Source: Cydia pomonella
Lineage: Eukaryota > Arthropoda > Insecta > Lepidoptera > Tortricidae
Assembly (NCBI RefSeq): GCF_033807575.1
Contig: NC_084727.1
Span: 3,782,001-3,846,000 of the forward strand
Direction of reading: 5' to 3'
DNA length: 64,000 nucleotides
Under the pieces are notes generated by a model. That model was given only the letters and a program-made list of their open reading frames with translations. It did not search any database and was not told where the DNA came from. Positions 1-12,800 of this stretch are shown here, piece by piece. The translations under genes and the position numbers were made by a program. The number at the start of each line of letters is the position of its first letter. The first letter of the stretch is position 1.

Positions 1-2100
1 ATTCAAAAGAAAAAAGTTAATTGAAGATATTGAATGATATAGGTATAAGCATTTACTTGCCTATCATTGCTAAGTATATTGAAAATTATTTATCTGGAAA
101 TTTAAAGAGAGGCAAATAGAAACAAAACTGAATGAATGGAATCACACACACTATATGATTTTTAAATATGAAATGATACTGATAGTTTCATGTCTTTTTC
201 ATAATATTGTTTTAAATGTAGCATCACAATAATCTAATTTTGTATATGAGAAATATTTACATAGGTACTTATACAATTTAAAGATGAAAATAAATGTGCT
301 GAATTTTTGGAAATTTTAGATATCATTTGATGTATGGAAATTTTGCATATTGGACTATAGGGATATTATTCCAGACTTGACATCTTCACTGCGGTAGGTG
401 GTTGAAAGACCTCATACAAAGTATGGTTAATTACGAGTTACACTTAATGCTGCAGTGAAGGTATTAACCCTCACACCTCACATACAAACCAAGGAAGTTA
501 AATTAATATCATTAATGATATTAAGTACCATTTTATATTGTAAAACAGATTTGCACCAATTTACTGCTGTCATGTTCCTCTACGGTGCCAAAATATAAAT
601 TACAATTTCAAAGCATCATTATTATCATTCAGGGAATATGATGTTGATGTCTCGGGCCCGTTTTGGATTTTGACATTTCACATCATGCAAGTCTTTTTAT
701 TTAGAATTCTTGTAGCTCTATTAATACTATATATAATACTTAATACCTTTACATAGTTGAGAAGCAGTATTTATCTATGTTTGTGTGTTTTTTTATGCAT
801 TTTAGTAAGTGCAAATAGCATAGTGCAAATTCTGCCTATAAAAGCATTAGTTTAACAGGATTGAGTGAACAGATTACTTTTCTGTGCTGTCAACACACAT
901 GGTCATATTGTTGAAAATATTAGTGTTGTCAAAGATTTCAAAAGTAAAGATATGCCCATTCATATAACCGAACATTCTCATTTGGTGTGCCTAGTTTGAT
1001 TGCTACAATGCACATTGATGGTTGATGAGTTTGCATCAGTCGCATAGTTACTTTGGAGTGCACGCTTGGCTCGCATTCACTGACACCGCTGTGCTGGCAC
1101 CATACTGGGTGCCCGTAAGTCCCATCTTTATGAAGAAATTTATAAGTCAATGAATGTTGTATTATTTTTCTTAAATTTACTAGGTATGAAAATTTAAATA
1201 ATGCAGCTGTACAATCCAATAACAAATCACGAATGAAATCATGAATTGTTGCTATGAAATACAATTTATTAGTGACTTATAGTTTCATTTGCTTTAAGGG
1301 TGAATCTGAAATAATTATTGTATGACAGGTTCAGGTTAATAAACTTAACAGTTAGTGGTATTCAATCATTAAATTTCAGGTTACTAAAAAGTAGGTAAAG
1401 GTGTAAGTAATGGACACAACCAGAAAGTGTCTTACAAAGGTAAAAGCAGTTTACTTAGTTATATAAAAACATTGTAAAGTTTGAGAAAATCAATTTATAT
1501 AAAATTAATATGCTAACAAAATCAGTGTTCCTTTGAAAAGACAAGACTTACAGGATTGTCATTGAAAATTGACTTAAAATGTAAAATTGATGAATACAAC
1601 AGGTAACACCAATTATTTACTAAGACATTTTAGTATGGTTTTGTGAAGAACTGTGTGATTGACCTAAACAAAGGATATACACACCAGAGTGAGTTATATG
1701 AATGAAGTTAAAAGTAGATAACATTTTAATTTAATGAAGCCTTATAAAGTAATTCATACATTTTTGTATCATAAAAATTTAGCTTGATTAAGACACACAT
1801 GATTTTGTGACAGAAGGTACAGTGATGACAAGAAATAAGTGGGTGATATTAAAAATATTTAGGCAAAACAACCGTGTTTAATAAACACAAAATTAGTGAT
1901 TGCATTTTCGCCATGAAGTCTGTTGTCATCACTAGTATAGGCAATAACCGGATGTAACAACGAACAAAAAAAAACACGTTTTAAATGTAATTATTTTCGG
2001 TGTTGATGAATTGATTGAATATTTATGTCATTTTATTTAATTAATGTTGTGACATCTGATTACGATTTCAGCACCTATGAGTAAATCAGGTACCTAAGGA
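1..2100. other. AT-rich non-coding DNA
   Basis: I see no gene here. Open frames are short, lack splice-like borders and read as low-complexity AT-rich DNA. No recognisable repeat family stands out. Confidence 0.6.
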
Positions 2101-2105
2101 AAATC

Positions 2106-2535
2106 TTAGGCAACAGAGTTCCGATAACGATGATGATGTATATGACTGAACATGTCGTCTACAGTGACGGTGTCAGCGACGGTGTTTGCCTCGATGTCTA
2201 TAACGGTCAATAACTGACCAAATCGATGATGATAACGGAGCTGGGTGATTTCGATGACAATGTCGGCGATAATGCTTGACTGAACGATGATGATCGATTT
2301 TGATGACAATATAGAATATAGATGATGATTAGGTATATTATAGTAACGATTGATGATGTTGAAGATGATAATGACTGAATGATGATGATCGACTTTGATG
2401 ACGATATAGAATATAGATGATGATTAGGTATATTATAGTAACGACTGATGATGTTGATAATGATCGACTGTGTCGATAATTATGGCTTATAAAATGTTCA
2501 TTGTTAATGATGACTGTGACTAAAACGATCTTTGC
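2106..2535. repeat. GAT-rich imperfect simple repeat with an internal duplication
   Basis: The stretch is dominated by GATGATGAT-like triplets. A block of about 95 bp starting near 2286 (GATGATGATCGA, TATAGAATATAGATGATGA, GGTATATTATAGTAACGA) recurs near 2381 with few changes. Antisense open frames rich in His, Ser, Ile and Thr are by-products of the triplet repeat, not genes. Confidence 0.75.
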
Positions 2536-2821
2536 TACTGCCAATAATTATAACATTTTTATTTGTTTTATGTTTCAACGCTGGTAACCTGGCTGGACGA
2601 ATGAAGTTGATGATAAGCGAGGGTCTCGCAGCAAGAGCTGACTAAAGCAAAGAAGGTTAAGCTATTACATGGTGCTGTCAGCAGTGGGGCAGGGTCCAAG
2701 CTGCCGATGGCCAGGGCCGCTGAGTGAGAAACCGGCGTACTATACACGCCGTGTCCAGGATATAGCAATCTGCATCTGACCAGCGAGAGTCTCTGAGTGT
2801 TGGGTTGGTTGGGTTGGTCAG
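2536..2821. other. No gene seen; spacer before the minisatellite
   Basis: Unique-looking sequence. Short antisense open frames here show no domain and no splice context. Confidence 0.4.
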
Positions 2822-2952
2822 TTTGGCAGACTGTCTAGTACAGGCCGTAATGGCAGACTGTCTAGAGCAGGCCATGACTGTTTATTATGTTAGTTTATAC
2901 TTTGGCTGACTATCTAGAGCAGGTCCTGATGGCAGACTGTCTAGAGGCCATA
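2822..2952. repeat. Minisatellite, first block (CAGACTGTCTAGAGCAGG core)
   Basis: Four or five degenerate copies of a core reading GGCAGACTGTCTAGAGCAGG. It is cut off from the main array by about 215 bp that end like a LINE 3' tail, suggesting one array split by an insertion. Confidence 0.75.
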
Positions 2953-3165
2953 AGTAGGTATATATGCTGTTAAGGTACTTGTAATATGAGATACTTGTAA
3001 TTTGTTTGAATTGATATTTGCGGTTAGTTGTATTTTATAATTGTTGATGTGTTTTTTTTTAATTGTATGCAAATTCCATGTTGACGTGTAAAAGTGCCCT
3101 TGTGGCCTATTTGCTGAATAAATGTTGAAACTGAAGAAGTTGGCCTTGTTGCCTGATTCATTATA
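2953..3165 (+). mobile_element. LINE 3'-tail fragment inside the minisatellite
   Basis: The segment ends with TTGACGTGTAAAAGTGCCC, a GGCCTATTTGC block and GAATAAATGTTGAA. That matches the better preserved tail at 11172-11228, which has TTGACTTGTAAAAGAGCCC and GCAGAATAAA followed by GAATTTT repeats. I read it as a 5'-truncated non-LTR retrotransposon tail. The left border is not clear. Confidence 0.55.
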
Positions 3166-3720
3166 TTCGTTTATACTTTGACAAACTGCCCAGAGTAGGC
3201 CTTGAAGGCAGACTGTCTAGAACAGGCTATGATAGCAGCCTGTCTTCTAGAGCAGGCCGTGATGGCAGACTGTCTAGACTAATCTAGTCTGAAGCAGGCC
3301 ATAACAAATTAAATCAGTACAATGATTAGGTGTGAGGTTTGGCAGACTGTCTAGAACAGGCTATGATAGCAGCCTGTCTTCTAGAGCAGGCCGTGATGGC
3401 AGACTGTCTAGACGAATCTAGTCTAGAGCAGGCCATAACAAATTAAATCATTACAATGATTAGGTGTGAGGTTTGGCAGACTGTCTAGAATAGGCTATGA
3501 TAGCAGCCTGTCTTCTAGAGCAGGCCGTTGTGGCAGACTGTCTAGACTAATCTAGTCTAGAGCAGGCCCTAACAAATTAAATCATTAAAATGATTAGGTG
3601 TGAGTTTTGGCAGACTGTCTAGAACAGGCTTTGATAGCAGCTTGTCTTTTAGAGCAGGCCGTGATGGCAGACTGTCTAGACCAGTCAAGTCTAGAGCAGG
3701 CTATAACAATTTATACTTTT
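3166..3720. repeat. Minisatellite, higher-order 134-bp repeat
   Basis: The string GGCAGACTGTCTAGAACAGG starts at 3207, 3341, 3475 and (slightly changed) 3609, an exact 134-bp period. Each unit holds three core copies, an AT-rich spacer ending GATTAGGTGTGAG, and an inverted repeat TCTAGACTA-ATC-TAGTCTAGA (best kept in the third unit) able to fold into a 9-bp stem with a 3-nt loop. Confidence 0.85.
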
Positions 3721-4315
3721 GAATGATGTCTAGAGCAGGCCTTGAAGGCAGACTGTGATTGTTTATGATGTGTTATATTTTGTTAAAATTCCTAGAGCAG
3801 GCCTTGAGGGCAGACTGTGATTTTTGATGTTGATTTATACTTTGCCAGACTGTTTAGAGCAGGCCTTGAGGGCAGACTGTGATTGTTTGTGGTTATGTAT
3901 TATATTTTGCCAAACTGTTTACAGCAGGCCTTAAGGGCAGACTGTGATTGCTTCTGATCATGTTATATACGTTTTCAAACTGTTTAGAGCAGGCCTTGAG
4001 GCAGACTGTGATTGTTTATGATCATGTATTTATACTTTGCCAGACTGTTTAGAGCAGGCCTTGAGTGCAGACTGTGATTGTTTATGATCATGTATTATAC
4101 TTTGTCCAACTGTTTAGAGCAGGCCTTGAGTGCAGACTGTGATTGTTTATGATCATGTATTATACTTTGCCCAACTGTTTAGAGCAGGCCTTGAGTGCAG
4201 ACTGTGATTGTTTACGATCATGTATTATACTTTGCCAAATTGTTTAGATCAGGCCTTGAGGGCAGACTGTGATCGTTGAGGTTGGTTTATACTTTGGCAG
4301 ACTGCCTAGAGCAGA
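3721..4315. repeat. Minisatellite, 62-65-bp period block
   Basis: The core (A)GAGCAGGCCTTGAGGGCAG recurs at about 3733, 3795, 3857, 3922, 3987, 4052, 4117, 4182 and 4247. The spacing goes from 62 bp to a steady 65 bp. Spacers contain TGTGATTGTTTATGATCATG. It is the same core family as the 134-bp block but a different higher-order arrangement, so the two probably expanded separately. Confidence 0.85.
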
Positions 4316-5748
4316 CCATGATTGTAAGTTAGTTCATATATTCTTTCTTTTTTGAGTTCTTTATTTAACATAATTTAGTACAATGTAATTACTTAATCTA
4401 GTGTACATTTCCATCCTAGACAGTAATAACAATAAATTAATACAGTTTAGTGAGCTATAAGCGCTCATTATAAACTTTTTAACAACTTAGTGTTTATAAC
4501 ATTGCCATGGGTAAAATCATACTTACACTAAAGCTTAGAACAGCAGCATAACTATTATTACGTTCGCTCAGATATAGCTTACGTTTGTTGCATACATAAT
4601 AACCACCTATAATTAAAACATTTAACGATTAAGCTAAACTAACAAATTTGATATAGTTTATAATTATAACGTATACAAATACACATGAGTTCATATATTG
4701 AAAGACTATCTAAAGAAGGCTGTTAATGCTACCAGGTGTTGGTTGTATTCAATGACTGTTTACATGATCTCAGATTCAAGCATGTTAAGCGTTAAGATTT
4801 ATTTCTCAATAAGGCTAAAGGTTATTATTGGCTATGATTGATTCATGTGAGCCCATACTGTGCATAAGAAGTGTACTGTGTAGAAGTTTACAAATACTGT
4901 TGTTGTGAATGTTTATGTTTGATATCGATAAAGGTGTTACGATATATTGCTGTTGTTATTAATGTTTATAATTACTTTTAGTGAGAGGGCTCACTTTTAA
5001 AAAAAAGGATGGCCGAAGCTGTAAGCATCACAATAGTTAATATCCTGTATGTGGCCTTATACTGATAATAACGTGTAGTATGCACCGGGCTTTATACTTT
5101 TTGGTTGTTGTGTTTATGGTCATTTTAGTTTTATATAGAGAACTGTCAGATTTTGGCGGAATGCCGTCGACCGATATTATGTACGATGTGATCTTAGTTA
5201 ATACGGTGTATCGATGTAATAAAAGAAATATTAACTGGATGCAGTGGTTTGTATGATAAACCCCATTTACTGAGCTTTAAATCAATGGACTTCTACATTA
5301 TTAATCTGTGCTTTGCCTCATAGTGGCTCTCTAACAAAACTACACCAGTCTAATTTTCACTATTTCTACGTGCTATGATATCGATAACCATAGAATAAAG
5401 GAGCCCAGCCTCTTCCGAAGCTGGGGATGCTAGGATGCTATATTCCACACTTGATATTTTGGTTGATCAAGTTCGCACCCAACATAACCATTATAACCAA
5501 GTAGCCGTACTATTAGTTATTCTGTGCCGCCATAGAAGGTTATGACAGTTTAACCGACTCGTGAGCGAATCGCGACGCGAAGCGATTGCGAGTGTAGAGT
5601 TGGTATGTTGGAGTCTTGCAAGTTCGCGCTTCGCGTCTCCTTTGACGTTGGTAATTTAGGCTTATTTTGCAAGAAATGCGCATGATAATTTTGTCAACGG
5701 TACGATAATGTTGACACTCAATTTCGATAATTCTCTTCCGCGCTCCTA
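4316..5748. other. No gene seen
   Basis: AT-rich sequence without a supportable gene. A short GC-rich patch near 5560-5640 contains GCGACGCGAAGCGATTGCGA, which is self-complementary in part. I cannot assign it. Confidence 0.4.
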
Positions 5749-5905
5749 GTGATTATATGCTCTTTGCGCGCTCCTGTAGGGCTAAGATGGTCGGCTCTTT
5801 ATCATTGGTCTCTATGTCTGTCACGTTCTAACAAGTATGTAAGCGCGAAAGTGACGGTCATAGTGACAAGTGATAAAAATGGAACCATACTGCCACCGCT
5901 GGCAA
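5749..5905 (+). repeat. Dispersed repeat, inverted partner near 16440-16535
   Basis: The stretch with GGGCTAAGATGGTCGGCTC, TTTATCATT, CAAGTGATAAAAATGGAACC and TGCCACCGC reappears reverse-complemented at about 16451-16535. This is a dispersed non-coding element, not a gene, despite a 60-codon open frame. Confidence 0.6.
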
Positions 5906-5923
5906 CACGTCAGTGTGCTGTAA

Positions 5924-6611
5924 GTTGTTGATATTACTCCTTACTCCGTTTTGTGGTATTTTGAATAAATTCCTCGCTAAAAATAATCTTAAATTGTAGT
6001 ATGTATCATATTATTGTACAATAAGTTCGTAGATTTAATACTTAACTGTAGTTTGTTCTGTACATAGTGTAGTGTTCATATTGTTTAATAGTTGCATGTA
6101 GTCTATTAGTTAGTCGTAATTTGTATTTCTTTGCAGATCGGATACTCCACCGAACACTGTCTATGACCGTAATATGATAAGATTCATATACTAGCCGTGT
6201 CTTATCCAACCTCGACATTGGCAGAATCATCAACACCTTGATGGAGCCATAACACGAAAAATTGATAGAAGTTGTTGATATTACTCCGTTTTGTGGTATT
6301 TTGAATAAATTCCTAGCTAAAAATAATCTTAAATTGTAGTATGTATCATATTATTGTACAATAAGTTCCTAGATTTAATACTTAACTGTAGTTTGTTCTG
6401 TACATAGTGTAGTGTTCATATTGTTTAATAGTTATTTGTAGTGTATTAGTTAGTGGTAATTTGTATTTCTTTGCAGATTTATCGGATACTCCACCGATCA
6501 CTGTCTATGACCGTAATATGATAAGATTCATATACTAACCGTGTCTTATCCAACCTCGACATTGGCAGAATCATCAACACCTTGATGGAGCCATAACACG
6601 AAAAATTGATT
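5924..6611 (+). repeat. Two-copy tandem duplication (about 347-bp unit) just upstream of the zinc-finger gene
   Basis: Copy 1 runs from 5924 to 6270 and copy 2 from 6271 to about 6611. Both start GTTGTTGATATTACTCC and end near ACACGAAAAATTGAT. They are nearly identical apart from small indels. Each copy contains an acceptor-like TTTGTATTTCTTTGCAGAT. The second copy ends about 80 bp before the ATG at 6692, so the duplication may include promoter or 5' UTR sequence. Confidence 0.8.
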
Positions 6612-6691
6612 GATTGAACTATTTTCCATAGTATTTTACTCGTATATATGAATAAGAATTCGGTGAAGAGCATTTTGAAGTAGCTAATGTG

Positions 6692-6820
6692 ATGGAATCA
6701 ATAAACCAGTGCCACTGCTGCCTGCAGCGGCCTTCGGAGGAAGATTTGAGGACACCGTATACTGTTCTGGGCATAACGGAAATATACTCGGTCATGATCG
6801 AAGAATGCTTTGCAATTAAA
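6692..6820 (+). CDS. Zinc-finger gene exon 1 (ZAD, first half)
   Basis: It encodes 43 residues beginning MESINQCHCCLQ and ends in phase 0 at a strong GTAAGT donor. The CHCC block supplies the first zinc-binding cysteine pair of the ZAD. Confidence 0.85.
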
Positions 6821-9800
6821 GTAAGTAATTATAGGTACATAAAATAATTTTAATTGGTTTTTGCTTTGCGAAGCGCTACATCGCCTCAGTGTGAAAAGTT
6901 ATAATATTATTGTGAAAAACACAATCAATAATGCATGTTTTCTGCAGAGAACTTATTCCTAAATTTTATAAATCTTGTGTGCCAAGATTATAGTCGTAAA
7001 TTACTATATATATGACGTGGTGTAGAGATTAGTACATCTTGCAGGTAACATCATGTGATGATGGCAAGGGCGGTATCTGCAAGGTGTGTTTGGGGCGCCT
7101 GCGGGAGGCATGTCTCTTCAAGATGCAAGTGCAGCACTGCCAGGCCGAGCTGCAGGAGAGGGTAGAGGGAGGTCTGAGTGTAAAAGGTAAATGTTAAACT
7201 TTTATATCAAGATACATACAGCCATGCCACAGTAGACTAGATTTAAAAGCAGAAAACAAGCTTATCCCAATTCTTTGGGCTCCTCTTCTTTATGTGGTCG
7301 AATTTTTCATCAGTCATTGTTATGTAACTCCTCCGGGGTTGTAGGTGTACATAGGCTATGGAGACCATCAGGTGGGCCTATAGACCAGTGTTGGACAAAC
7401 TTTCTTCATGGGGGCCCAGAAACTAAGAAATTTAAGAGGGCCAGAATTGCAGCAATAATGTATTTTAATTTGCTGCAATGATTATCGTGGGCCAATGCGA
7501 TATAATAATTATTTCTTAGGGCCGGCTGCATGCCGCATAAAATCCTTATGCGGGCTGGAGCTGGCTCGCATAAGGACTGTGGTTTTATAGCTTTCAAATT
7601 AATGATATTATCTAATTTATAGGTCATGGTACATAATTTCTTCCAACAATCTGCTACTGTTTGCTCCTGGCTGATGGGACAGCTAGAAATAGTTGATCCA
7701 CCACCGCTTCTGATGTTTACTTTAGATATTTGTTTAAAACCTTATTTTGGTTATATTTAAGACGAGGAAGCCTTTGATGAATCACCTGAAGATGGCCCAT
7801 ACAACGAGTCTCCTGAGTCTTCTCTATGTAAGTAACTAGTGTGCTATTCAAAAATTTCTAGAATATATAGCCTTACAAATCTTACAATACTATTATTATT
7901 ATTATTATTAAAGCTTTATTTGTTCTACAGTCAGATTATTATTTTTATTTTTTTAATTCTTTAAATTTGTTTTGGGGCTGACTGCAGATCCCATCTGCTG
8001 GGTGAAAGCCTCCTCACTTTTTCTCCACTCATCCCTGTCTTTGGCTTTTTGGAGCCAGTCTTTTCCTGCGACGGAGTAGATGTCGTCTATCCACTTCTTT
8101 TTGGGCCTTCTTCGGAGCCTCCGTCCGGCCGGTCCGGTCCATTTTGTTGTTACTAATGTCCATCTTTTGTCCTTATATCTGGCTACATGACCTGCCCATT
8201 GCCATTTTAGATGAAGAGCTTGTTGAAGAGCGTCTGTAAGTTTGGTCTTTTGACGTATTATTTCGCTTCTAATTTTCTGTATTTTCCTTATATTCAATAT
8301 ACTTCTCTCCATAGATCGTTGACAGGTCGTTATAGCTTTACGTACTTTCTTTGTGTATGTCCAAGTTTGGCTTCCGTAAGTTAGACTAGGCAGGATACAG
8401 GTGTCCATTACGATTTTCTTATGGGCTATGCTGTATTCACCTTTCAAGATTTCCTTCTGGGACCAAAACTTTTTCCAGGCTGTGTTTATGCGTCTGTCCA
8501 CTTCTTCCTCGTTGTTAGATGGGCTAAAAGATATGTGTTTTCCCAAGTATATGTATTCATTAACATAATCAATTTCAGTCCCTGCCACATTAATTAGTCT
8601 TCTTCGACTGTTGGTCATAGCTTTTGTTTTAGATGTGTTCATGTGCAGTCCTACTTTCTTGCTCTCCTTGTCAAGGGTATTCATCATGTCTTCTAGTTGG
8701 GTCGCAGATTCTGCAAAGATTATAATATCATCTGCAAAGCGTAGATGGGTTAGACGTTTATTAAGTATACTGATTCCTTTATTCTTCCACTGTATGTTCT
8801 TAAAAACTTGTTCTAGTACTGCTATAAACAGTTTCGGTGAGATTGGATCTCCCTGTCGGACACCTTTGCCTATAGCTATCTCCTCTCCTTTCCTTTCCAT
8901 TTTCACTCTGCTTACACTTTGGCTATAGATGTTTATTAGGATGTTTATGTACGTTTGATTGATTTCACATGTTTTCAGAGCTCGCCAGATAGAGCTATGT
9001 GTAATGCTATCGAAGGCCTTCGAATAGTCTATAAACGCTATATAAAGAGGGTAATTATATTCTATGTATTTTCCCATTACTTGATCTAAGGTATGAATAT
9101 GGTCTATAGTTGAATATCCCGATCTAAATCCAGCTTGTTCAATTGGTTGGTGTGCATCTATACTTGGCGTTAGTCGAGTCTGTAGTATGGATGTGAAGAG
9201 TTTATAGACACTTGACAGCAAACTGATTGGGCGATAGTTGCTAACATCTAGTGGATTGCCCTTTTTGTACAGTAGGATGATATCAGAGCTGCACCACTGT
9301 TTGGGGACAGTTTCTTGTTCTAAGACCATGTTATATAATTGAGCAAGGTAAGGTACTAGCAGTGGGGCTCCAATTTTTAGTGCTTCGTTACTGATATTGT
9401 CAGGTCCAGGGCTCTTTTCAGGTTTTAAATGAGAAATATGTTTTGATATTTCTAGTTCGGATATTGGTTCTACTATGTCCTGATTGTTTTGCTTTGATTC
9501 TAGGAAGGTTGTATTGTCAGGTTCTTTATCTGGTTTCTTATATAGATCTTGATAGAAATTGGTAGCATGTGTAATAACATCTTTTCTGTTCTTTGTTTCT
9601 CGTTCCTGATTTTGTAATTTTTGTATCCAATCTTTGTGACTTTTGAGTTCTTTATAAGCTCGTTTGGAGCTTCTGTAGGTAACTAAGTTTCTCTTAATTG
9701 TTTCTTGTCTATGACTTCTGTAATCTTTTTTTATAGCTTTATTTGTTTTCTTAAATATTTTTTTTATTTCTGATTTTATTTCTTTTGACTTGTTTTCTAT

Positions 9801-12800
9801 TGCTAACAGTTCTGTGCGTTTGTTAACTAGTTCTATTGTTTCTTGCCTTAGTATTTTCTTCTTCTTTTGTTCATCCTTATTAATTTTTAGGCTACTTGTT
9901 ATTGCAGTTTCTAGGTTATCATAATAAGTTTGTGTGTTTGTATGTTTTTTATTAAGGAGATATGTTATTAGATTATCATTTAAATGTTGTAGGTATTTGG
10001 TTTTTTCTTGTTCTGTTGTTGGTGGTTTTGGTAATGATCTATAGGCCTTTCTGCTTTTTTTAGGTGCTTCAAGTAGGAAGGATGACCTTAGAAGTCTGTG
10101 GTCTGATGGGAAGGACAATTTGTTTAGAACTTCGACATTTGTAATTTGTTTTGGTTTGTTGCATAGGATGTAGTCAATCTCATTCTTTGTTTTATTGTCA
10201 GGTGATACCCATGTCCATCTTCGTTGCTGTTTTTTCTTGAAATATGTGTTCATGATAGATAAGTGTTGTTCACGAGCACATTGTAGTAGCCATTCTCCTC
10301 TTTCATTCCGTTTGCCGTATCCATATTTTCCCATTATTAGATTTTCAAATTTCCGTGGTTGACCTATTTTGGCGTTGAAATCCCCTATGACTAGTACATT
10401 TGTGTCCTGTGTGTCTTGAGCATTCTTGAGGTCATCATAGAATTTCTGCATTTCATCCTCCTTCGCTCTTTCGGTAGGTGCATAGGCTTGTATTATAGTT
10501 ATGGGTTGATTTTTGAATTATACTATGGCTACTCGGATATCGTGCAGATGCGCGTTTCGCTGACGTGGCGCGACGCTTAGCTGTGTATTCTGTAGAACTA
10601 GTTTTAAGATTGTTAGGCTAACAGTCTCTTGACGTGAAATATGTATTTCATACAATTTTTTATTTTTTTTATTCTTTGACATTTGGAGAACCTTTACACC
10701 TCCAAATCTTATTATTGTGTATTATTATTTTTCTCAGACCGTGGGGACCTTATACATCTCCAAACTTAATGTATTAACCGTGGAGACTATACGTCTCTGT
10801 CATATTGTATAATATACTTGACTTGGTACATACTAGTTATGTACAGAATGTAGCATTAGTTTATGAGACTGCTAGTTTAACAGTCCAGACGCGGTTTATT
10901 TATTTAGTATACATTTTATTTTGACACTTGGAGAGACTTTACACCTCCAAATTTTATTAGCATTCGTACTCTGACATTGGGGACCTTTTACATCTCCAGA
11001 TTTAATGTGTTTTTAACCATAGAGACTATACATCTCTATTGTATTGTATTAATTATTTATTTTAAGATTATTATTATGTAATGTTTACCCAGGTATTGGC
11101 TGTTGTATTTATAAATGTTGTTATGTATTTTTCATGTCACTATATGATGTTACTATAAATGTTGAATTGACTTGTAAAAGAGCCCTTGAGGCCTACTTGC
11201 AGAATAAATTTTTGAATTTTGAATTTTGTGTGATATCGTGTCGTAATGCATATAGTGACAATGTTACACAATTACAACTTCACAGATACTGTAATTAATG
11301 TTTTAATATTATAAAAATGTATGTAATCATTTTATTATTATTATTTGTATGTCCTTTCCATATCTTGGGACAATGGGGTCCCGGACCTTAGGGAGGCATG
11401 CGTGGGGCCGAAGTCAACAGCGCAGATGCCCTTTAAGACAATTTAATCTAAAAGCAAGGGATACACGTGGCGGATACCATCCCCGACCGCAGAATATAAT
11501 ACATCCGGAGATGGTCCCCGCCAGGTGCAAATAACGCCTATAAATGCTATGGCGTACGAAATACAAAATGCTATTGTCAAAGTAACCTTCAACGTTTCCA
11601 GTACGGTTTATATTTGATAGTTTATGCCAGCATTGGCGTGTGCATGACGTTCTTGGGTCTGACAGATGTTTCAATGACTTCAGCCGGCGAGTACGGAGTT
11701 AGCATGACGCCTCTGTCCTCGCGCGCCATGCAGCAGCTCGCGCTGGCGTGCTCCGTGCGGCTCGAGCGCCTCCGCGAGCCGCCGCGCGCCGTGACGTCAC
11801 ACCGCCGGCCGAGCCCCGTGACGTCACACCGCCGGCCGAGCCCCGTGACGTCACACCGCCGGCTGAGCCCCGTGACGTCACACCGCCGGCCGAGCCCCGT
11901 GACGTACCACCGCCGGCCGAGCCGCGTGACGTCACACCGCCGGCTGAGCCCCGTGACGTCACACCGCCGGCCGAGCCCCGTGACGTACCACCGCCGGCCG
12001 AGCCCCGTGACGTACCACCGCCGGCCGAGCCGCGTGACGTCACACCGCCGGCCGAGCCCCGTGACGTCACACCGCCGGCCGAGCCCCGTGACGTACCACC
12101 GCCGGCCGAGCCGCGTGACGTCACACCGCCGGCCGAGCCCCGTGACGTCACACCGCCGGCCGAGCCCCGTGACGTCACACCGCCGGCCGAGCCCCGTGAC
12201 GTCACACCGCCGGCCGAGCCCCGTGAAGTCACACCGCCGGCCGAGCCCCGTGACGTCACACCGCCGGCCGAGCCCCGCCAGCAGTGTGCACGACCTGCCC
12301 GGTGACGCCGCCGAGGAACAAGCCTATACGTCCGGTACTCGTCCGACACACTTCATACACAACTCTAGTTTAATCTTACATTATATCCCAAATAGGACAA
12401 ATTTTCGACTCAATCATGTACCCTAGTTAATCCCAATTTTGTACTAAAATAACAAATTGGTTAAAATAATTGGGAAAATCAACAATCTTACCAGTTTTGA
12501 AACTTTATAACCATTACAGACCAAAAACTGTTTATTATTGACCATAATAATCACAATATTATCCATTAGTTTAGAATTTACAACAAGCAAATCCACTGAT
12601 AACACGTTCTAATATAGACAATATCTAAATAAAACATAAGTTAATAAAATAGTCTACTTCACTTAGCATAACATCATCCCTATTATCTTCGTAATCTAAA
12701 TAATGTAGTATGTTGTTATGAAAGTCGTTTGCAGTTACGTTTTAGCTTAGCGCGGTAGTATTGAAAAAAAAATTGTCATATTTATTCCAAATTTTACTAA

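Noticed and set aside
2822..4315. CRISPR array
   Set aside because: Spacers are themselves repeated and the context is eukaryotic. It is a minisatellite.
8611..8928. Plus-strand open frame of 105 codons
   Set aside because: It is the shadow of the LINE reverse transcriptase on the minus strand.
11699..12349. Antisense Gly/Ser/Val repeat protein
   Set aside because: It is a by-product of a stop-free 27-bp unit. No splice or start context supports it as a gene; I kept it only as an observation.
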